A stretch of 9,157 nucleotides of DNA from Zoogloeaceae bacterium (GTDB lineage Bacteria > Pseudomonadota > Gammaproteobacteria > Burkholderiales > Rhodocyclaceae), in assembly GCA_031267345.1 (NCBI GenBank), contig JAIRZG010000108.1, forward strand, positions 1 through 9,157, written 5' to 3'. Position numbers and translations under genes: made by a program. Position 1 is the first letter of the stretch. Each line of letters opens with the position of its first letter. Of this stretch, positions 6,008 to 9,157 are shown in pieces. The notes below the pieces were generated by a model, which saw only the letters and a list, made by a program, of their open reading frames with translations, did no database searches and was not told the DNA's origin.

Positions 6008-6175
6008 ATGGCCAAAGGCGGACGCGAAAAAATCAAGCTGGAATCTTCAGCGGGAACCGGACACTTTTATACGACCTCCAAGAACAAGCGCACCACGCCT
6101 GAAAAACTGGAGTTCATCAAGTACGACCCGAAAGCGAGAAAGCACGTGCTGTACAAGGAAATCAGGCTGAAATAA
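6008..6175 (+). CDS. rpmG: 50S ribosomal protein L33
   Basis: L33 is a 55-residue large-subunit protein. The sequence begins MAKGGREKIKLESSAGTGHF and goes on with YTTSKNKRTTPEKLEF (21-36), then KYDPKARKHVLYKE (38-51), matching the E. coli protein in length and pattern. It is the zinc-free C- form with no cysteines. AAGGGA upstream of the ATG is a good ribosome-binding site. It is co-transcribed with rpmB and ends just before a terminator. Confidence 0.98.
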   Translation: MAKGGREKIKLESSAGTGHFYTTSKNKRTTPEKLEFIKYDPKARKHVLYKEIRLK

Positions 6176-6185
6176 GGCGTTTTTT

Positions 6186-6231
6186 CCTGCGCGAAAAAAC
6201 CGACGATTGCCCCACGCAGCGCAGGTTTTTT
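6186..6231 (+). terminator. Rho-independent terminator after rpmG
   Basis: Eleven nt after the rpmG stop, CCTGCGC (6186-6192) can pair with GCGCAGG (6219-6225), followed by six T (6226-6231). An alternative stem, AAAAAACC (6194-6201) with GGTTTTTT (6224-6231), shares the same T-run; this A/T-bounded form could also stop minus-strand transcripts coming from the cysI side. Confidence 0.7.
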
Positions 6232-6297
6232 GTTGGATGGGACAATCCGCTCTCGCCCGCTTTATCGTTTGAATGACGGGCAGGCGGCCAATCGTCG

Positions 6298-6324
6298 CCT
6301 CTCCCGCAAACAGGCGAGGGGAGG
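6298..6324. repeat. GC-rich hairpin in the convergent spacer
   Basis: CCTCTCCCGC (6298-6307), loop AAACAG, then GCGAGGGGAGG (6314-6324) pair over ten bases with one G-T wobble and one bulged A. The pattern resembles the common dispersed CCTCTCCC-GGGAGAGG intergenic hairpins of proteobacteria. It sits between the convergent rpmG and DUF934 genes and has no T-run. Confidence 0.4.
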
Positions 6325-6412
6325 AATAATCGTTCCGCCTTGTTTGTCCTCTTCTCCGTATTGCCGAGGCGTAACCGCTGCTTCCTGCGTTTTCTTTCCC
6401 ATGGGAGTTGTC

Positions 6413-6472
6413 ATGAACCGCAAATCCTGTCGTCTGATCCCTGATCACTGGTACGGGTGGCGCATCATGTGA
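6413..6472 (+). CDS. Possible 19-residue small ORF (unknown)
   Basis: ATG at 6413 opens a 19-codon frame (MNRKSCRLIPDHWYGWRIM) ending at TGA 6470-6472, with GGGAG about 5 nt before the start. The last 28 bases overlap the 3' end of the DUF934 gene on the other strand. The peptide is basic, has two tryptophans and one cysteine, and no recognisable family. No plus-strand gene follows that it could regulate. The ribosome-binding site may be chance, and the frame is open upstream to 6230, so it could also be the tail of a decayed gene. Confidence 0.2.
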   Translation: MNRKSCRLIPDHWYGWRIM

Positions 6473-6945
6473 CTTTGGCTCAGGCTTCGCAAATGGGCGA
6501 GCGCGGTTTCGGCGTTCTGGCGTTCGCTCATAGCCCAGGCGTCAAAGCCCAGACGGCGTGTAAACAGCAAGGTATCGAGCAGGACGTGGCCGACGGCGCG
6601 CAGTTCGCCGGTGTAACCCAGACGTTCGCGCAGCAGGCGGGCGAGACTGTAGGCGCGACCATCGGTGAATACGGGAAAATCGAGCGCGATGAGGGCAAAG
6701 TCAGCGACAAAGTTCGCTTTCAACGCTTCCAGGGCAATGGGCGGCGTATCCGGTTTAAGCCACAAACCAAACTTTTGCCCGCGCGCGCGGATGGCGGCGG
6801 CTTCCTTTTGCCAGGCGACAAGCGGGTACAACCACGCGCCATTCGGCAGGGATGGGAGCGCATCGTTTTCTTCCGGCGCGATGCGCCAAAGGTCGTCGGG
6901 GATCAGCTGGAAGTCGGCGGCGGATTCCCGGATCACGGCGTTCAT
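6445..6945 (-). CDS. DUF934 family protein, sulfite-reduction partner of CysI
   Basis: DUF934 proteins are small cytoplasmic proteins that almost always follow a ferredoxin-type cysI; they are described as probably involved in sulfite reduction, but their chemistry is not established. The 166-residue product shows the family signature FTDGRAYSLARLLRERLGYTGELRAVG (starting at residue 93), followed by LLDTLLFTRRLGFDAW (122-137); the N-terminal half (for example WLYPLVAW, 38-45) also fits. Its ATG overlaps the cysI stop (ATGA), so its translation is coupled to the reductase, which suggests a matching amount of the two proteins. The C-terminus runs into the convergent spacer. No cofactor-binding motif or conserved cysteine is visible, so a role as an assembly or electron-transfer helper is only inference. 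Confidence 0.9.
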   Translation of the reverse strand: MNAVIRESAADFQLIPDDLWRIAPEENDALPSLPNGAWLYPLVAWQKEAAAIRARGQKFGLWLKPDTPPIALEALKANFVADFALIALDFPVFTDGRAYSLARLLRERLGYTGELRAVGHVLLDTLLFTRRLGFDAWAMSERQNAETALAHLRSLSQSHMMRHPYQ

Positions 6946-8630
6946 GCGATGGCCTCCGTACTTTCAGGCGCGACTTCGGCGACGCGCAGGCAGAGTTTAA
7001 AAGGGGCGCTGCCGATGCGCCCGAAAGTCTGCAAAAAAGTTTCTTGCGGGCGACGTTCGCGGCGGTAAACCGTGAGGATATCGGCGACGACAGCGGCGAC
7101 GCGGGCGGCGGGAACCGCCGGGCCGATGACCTTGCCAGTACGCGCCGCGCTACCCTGCCGCCCACCCAGGGTGATCTGGTAATACTCCTCGCCTTGCCGA
7201 TCGACGCCGAGAATGCCGATGTTGCCGACATGATGATGCCCGCAGGCGTTGATGCAGCCGGAGATGTTGAGGGAAATTTCGCCCAGATCGAACAGGGTTT
7301 CAAGGTCGGCAAAGCGCGTCTGGATGTCGCGGGCAATGGCGACGGACTGGGCATTGGCCAGATCGCAAAAGTCGCCGCCGGGACAGCAGATCATGTCGGT
7401 CAGCAAGCCCGCATTGGGCGTTGCCAGCGCCACTTTCTGCGCTGTCCGCCAGAATTCAAACAGGCGACCTTGTTCCACGTCCGCCAGCACCAGATTCTGT
7501 TCGTGCGCGATACGCGCTTCGCCAAAGCTGAATTCATCCGCCAGCGCCGCGACGTTTTCCATCTGTTCCGCCGTAATGTCGCCGGGCGCCTGCCCCGGCG
7601 CTTTCAGCGACAGGGTGACGGCGGCATAACCCGGCGTTTTGTGCGGATGCGTGGCGCGGGCGAGCCAGCGGACGAAATCGGGATGCGCCGCTTTTTGCGC
7701 CGCAAGTTGCGCTGTCGGCGTCGTCAAGGGCTTGTACGCTGGCGGCTGAAAATGCGCGGCGATGCGCTGGTATCCGGCTTCGGTTAGCGTGGCAGGACCG
7801 TCTTTCAGGTGCGCCCATTCGGCTTCCACCTGACGGGAAAATTCCGCCAGACCCATCCGCTGCACAAAAATTTTCAGCCGCGCCTTGTAGGGGTTGTCGC
7901 GGCGACCATGCAGGTTGAAGACGCGCACAATGGCTTCCAGATAACCGAGGATATGCCGCCAGGGTAGATGTTGCCGGATGATCTGACCTCGCAAGGGCGT
8001 GCGTCCCAGACCGCCGCCGACGATGACGGTAAACGCGGCCTCCTGCCCGTTGCCCTGACGATCCAGACGCAGACCGACATCGTGATACCAGCCCAGGGTG
8101 CGATCCTCCGTGCTGCCGGAAATAGCGATCTTGAACTTGCGCGGCAAAAAGGCGAATTCCGGGTGCAGGGTGCTCCACTGGCGCAGGATTTCCGCCAGCG
8201 GGCGCGGGTCGATGGCCTCGTCCGGCGCGATGCCCGCGAAGGGATCGGTGGTGACGTTGCGAATGCAGTTGCCGGAAGTCTGGATGGAATGCATTTCCAC
8301 TGCGGCAAGTTCATCAAGAATATCCGGCACATCCTCAATGCGCACCCAGTTCAATTGCAGATTGTGGCGCGTGGTGAAATGTCCGTAGCCCTTGTCATAA
8401 CGGCGGGAAATGTCCGCCAGCTTGCGTAACTGGTCGGCGGAAATCATGCCGTAAGGCACGGCTACGCGCAGCATGGGCGCGTGACGCTGCACATACAATC
8501 CGTTTTGCAGACGCAGGGGACGGAATTCGTCATCGCTCAAGACACCGGAACGCCAGCGTTCCACCTGCGCGCGGAATTGCGCCGCCCGCTCGCGGATCAG
8601 CGCCAGATCATCAGGAGTGTAACGGTACAT
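6942..8630 (-). CDS. cysI: Sulfite reductase hemoprotein (siroheme/4Fe-4S), ferredoxin-type CysI
   Basis: This enzyme reduces sulfite to sulfide with six electrons for cysteine synthesis. The 562-residue product has the two repeated nitrite/sulfite reductase modules: ferredoxin-like half (about 42-110) with GHFTTRHNLQLNWV (83-96), siroheme-binding TSGNCIRNVTTDP (118-130), LPRKFKIAISG (162-172), and the second half with the cluster motif C416-x5-C422 (CPGGDFC) and C459-x3-C463 in NISGCINACGHHHVGNIG. These four cysteines hold the 4Fe-4S cluster bridged to siroheme. The HHHVGNIG continuation is typical of the cysI class paired with DUF934, as in Pseudomonas PA1838; nitrite reductase activity cannot be excluded from sequence. 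The ATG at 8630 has AAGG about 9 nt upstream. No flavoprotein CysJ lies beside it, so the electron donor is likely ferredoxin or encoded elsewhere. Divergent from cysB. Confidence 0.93.
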   Translation of the reverse strand: MYRYTPDDLALIRERAAQFRAQVERWRSGVLSDDEFRPLRLQNGLYVQRHAPMLRVAVPYGMISADQLRKLADISRRYDKGYGHFTTRHNLQLNWVRIEDVPDILDELAAVEMHSIQTSGNCIRNVTTDPFAGIAPDEAIDPRPLAEILRQWSTLHPEFAFLPRKFKIAISGSTEDRTLGWYHDVGLRLDRQGNGQEAAFTVIVGGGLGRTPLRGQIIRQHLPWRHILGYLEAIVRVFNLHGRRDNPYKARLKIFVQRMGLAEFSRQVEAEWAHLKDGPATLTEAGYQRIAAHFQPPAYKPLTTPTAQLAAQKAAHPDFVRWLARATHPHKTPGYAAVTLSLKAPGQAPGDITAEQMENVAALADEFSFGEARIAHEQNLVLADVEQGRLFEFWRTAQKVALATPNAGLLTDMICCPGGDFCDLANAQSVAIARDIQTRFADLETLFDLGEISLNISGCINACGHHHVGNIGILGVDRQGEEYYQITLGGRQGSAARTGKVIGPAVPAARVAAVVADILTVYRRERRPQETFLQTFGRIGSAPFKLCLRVAEVAPESTEAIA

Positions 8631-8658
8631 GTCAGCCTTATGGATCGAAGATCGGGCT

Positions 8659-8675
8659 ATGATAAGCCTTATGAT
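8659..8675. promoter_or_regulatory. Dyad in the cysI promoter region
   Basis: ATGATAAGCCTTATGAT is a 17 bp palindrome around a central C with one mismatched pair. On the minus strand it includes TATCAT (8664-8659), the best -10 candidate for cysI, which has no good -35 and so looks activator-dependent. A repressor or activator site is possible; no protein can be assigned from this alone. Confidence 0.35.
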
Positions 8676-8695
8676 TTGAACGAAAAAGAATATGG

Positions 8696-8713
8696 AGTTA
8701 CATTGCTATAACT
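8696..8713. promoter_or_regulatory. Candidate LysR-type (CysB) box between cysI and cysB
   Basis: AGTTACATTGCTATAACT has 5 bp perfect arms (AGTTA/TAACT) and fits the LysR-family T-N11-A pattern (T at 8698 with A at 8710, and T 8699 with A 8711). It overlaps an extended -10 element TGCTATAAC (8704-8712) for cysB, where bound protein would block transcription, and lies about 50 bp upstream of the likely cysI start, where it could activate. This matches the usual LysR arrangement of self-repression plus activation of the divergent target. CysB sites are poorly conserved, so this is a candidate only. Confidence 0.45.
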
Positions 8714-8735
8714 TTTCGTTGTTAGGGGAATGGTC

Positions 8736-9157
8736 ATGAAGTTGCAGCAATTGCGCTACATCGTCGAAGTCATGCGGCGAGGGCTGCATGTTTCCGAAGC
8801 GGCGGAAGCCCTGTACATCTCGCAACCCGGCGTATCCAAGCAAATCAAACTGTTGGAGGACGAGTTGGGCGTGATGATTTTCGAGCGCAGTGGCAAGCGG
8901 TTTACCGGCGTCACCGAGCCGGGCTGCGCCATCATTGAGCGCGCCGAACAGATTTTGCGCGAGGCGGAAAATCTGGTGCGTCTGGGCAGGGATTACGCGG
9001 GCGGCGAGACCGGCACGCTCACCGTCGCCGCCACGCACACCCAGGCGCGCTACGCCATGCCGCCTGCGGTGCGGGAATTCATGGCGCGGCATCCCACCGT
9101 GCAACTGATACTGCGCCAGGGCGCGCCGATGCAGATTGCCGACTGGGTGGAAAAAGG
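8736..9157 (+). CDS. cysB: CysB-type LysR transcriptional regulator (N-terminal part, cut by window edge)
   Basis: CysB activates sulfur assimilation genes, sensing acetylserine as inducer and sulfide or thiosulfate as anti-inducers. The first 140 codons are present. The winged helix-turn-helix runs through VSEAAEALYISQPGVSKQIKLL (starting at residue 19) and LGVMIFERSGKRFTGVTEPG (44-63), then the linker helix, then the start of the ligand domain with AATHTQARYAMPPAV (98-112). T100, T102 and Q103 fall at the same numbers as the sulfate/acetylserine-binding residues of enterobacterial CysB. AGGGGA lies 6 nt before the ATG at 8736. It is transcribed divergently from cysI with 105 nt between, which supports CysB rather than another LysR member; the cysteine-pathway paralogue Cbl is the main alternative. 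Confidence 0.9.
   Translation, partial: MKLQQLRYIVEVMRRGLHVSEAAEALYISQPGVSKQIKLLEDELGVMIFERSGKRFTGVTEPGCAIIERAEQILREAENLVRLGRDYAGGETGTLTVAATHTQARYAMPPAVREFMARHPTVQLILRQGAPMQIADWVEK

Noticed and set aside
6047..6448. 133-codon minus-strand frame covering rpmG and the convergent spacer
   Set aside because: It overlaps rpmG and its terminator, has no ribosome-binding site and reads through repeat-like hairpin sequence.
6852..7787. 311-codon plus-strand frame opposite cysI and DUF934
   Set aside because: Antisense shadow of two well-supported genes; no start signal or recognisable motif.
1..9157. CRISPR arrays, tRNA or rRNA genes, insertion sequences, prophage or toxin-antitoxin genes
   Set aside because: No spaced direct repeats, cloverleaf-like segments, transposase motifs or toxin-like small gene pairs were seen on either strand.

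Overview
The window is a GC-rich chromosomal segment that most resembles a betaproteobacterium (Rhodocyclales or Nitrosomonadales-like; the rank below class is a guess). The evidence is the proteobacterial order hfq-hflX, the coaBC-dut pair beside rpmB-rpmG, cysteine-free (C-) forms of L28 and L33, and a ferredoxin-type cysI followed by a DUF934 gene and divergent from a CysB-type regulator. A FliW homologue suggests a flagellated, CsrA-using lineage. I see no tRNA, rRNA, CRISPR array, transposase or phage gene.

Layout, left to right. (1) 1-1551, minus strand: fliW, a strong terminator, then hfq and the N-terminal half of hflX, which runs off the left edge. (2) 1552-1892: a gene-free stretch with two dispersed-repeat-like palindromes, one related in form to the Neisseria dRS3 ATTCCC/GGGAAT element and one 56 bp near-perfect palindrome just after leuA. 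(3) 1893-5608, minus strand: a tight cluster coaBC > dut > membrane-anchored unknown > leuA. The first three overlap at TAATG and ATGA junctions and leuA starts 28 nt after the unknown gene. (4) 5609-5756: divergent promoter region. (5) 5757-6175, plus strand: rpmB-rpmG with a terminator after it. (6) 6232-6444: short gene-poor convergent spacer with a hairpin and a possible 19-codon ORF. (7) 6445-8630, minus strand: cysI followed by a DUF934 gene, overlapping by ATGA. (8) 8631-8735: divergent regulatory region with two dyads. (9) 8736 to the right edge, plus strand: N-terminal part of a CysB-type LysR regulator.

The genes cover RNA-based regulation (hfq, hflX, fliW), coenzyme A, dUTP and leucine metabolism (coaBC, dut, leuA), translation (rpmB, rpmG) and sulfur assimilation (cysI, DUF934, cysB). 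Most of this is core housekeeping content. The points that merit a second look are the coaBC-to-leuA operon with an unknown membrane protein inside it, a lysine-to-cysteine change in a conserved CoaB motif, the two intergenic palindromes, and the dyads between cysI and cysB. I do not see convincing evidence of a wholly new biological system here.
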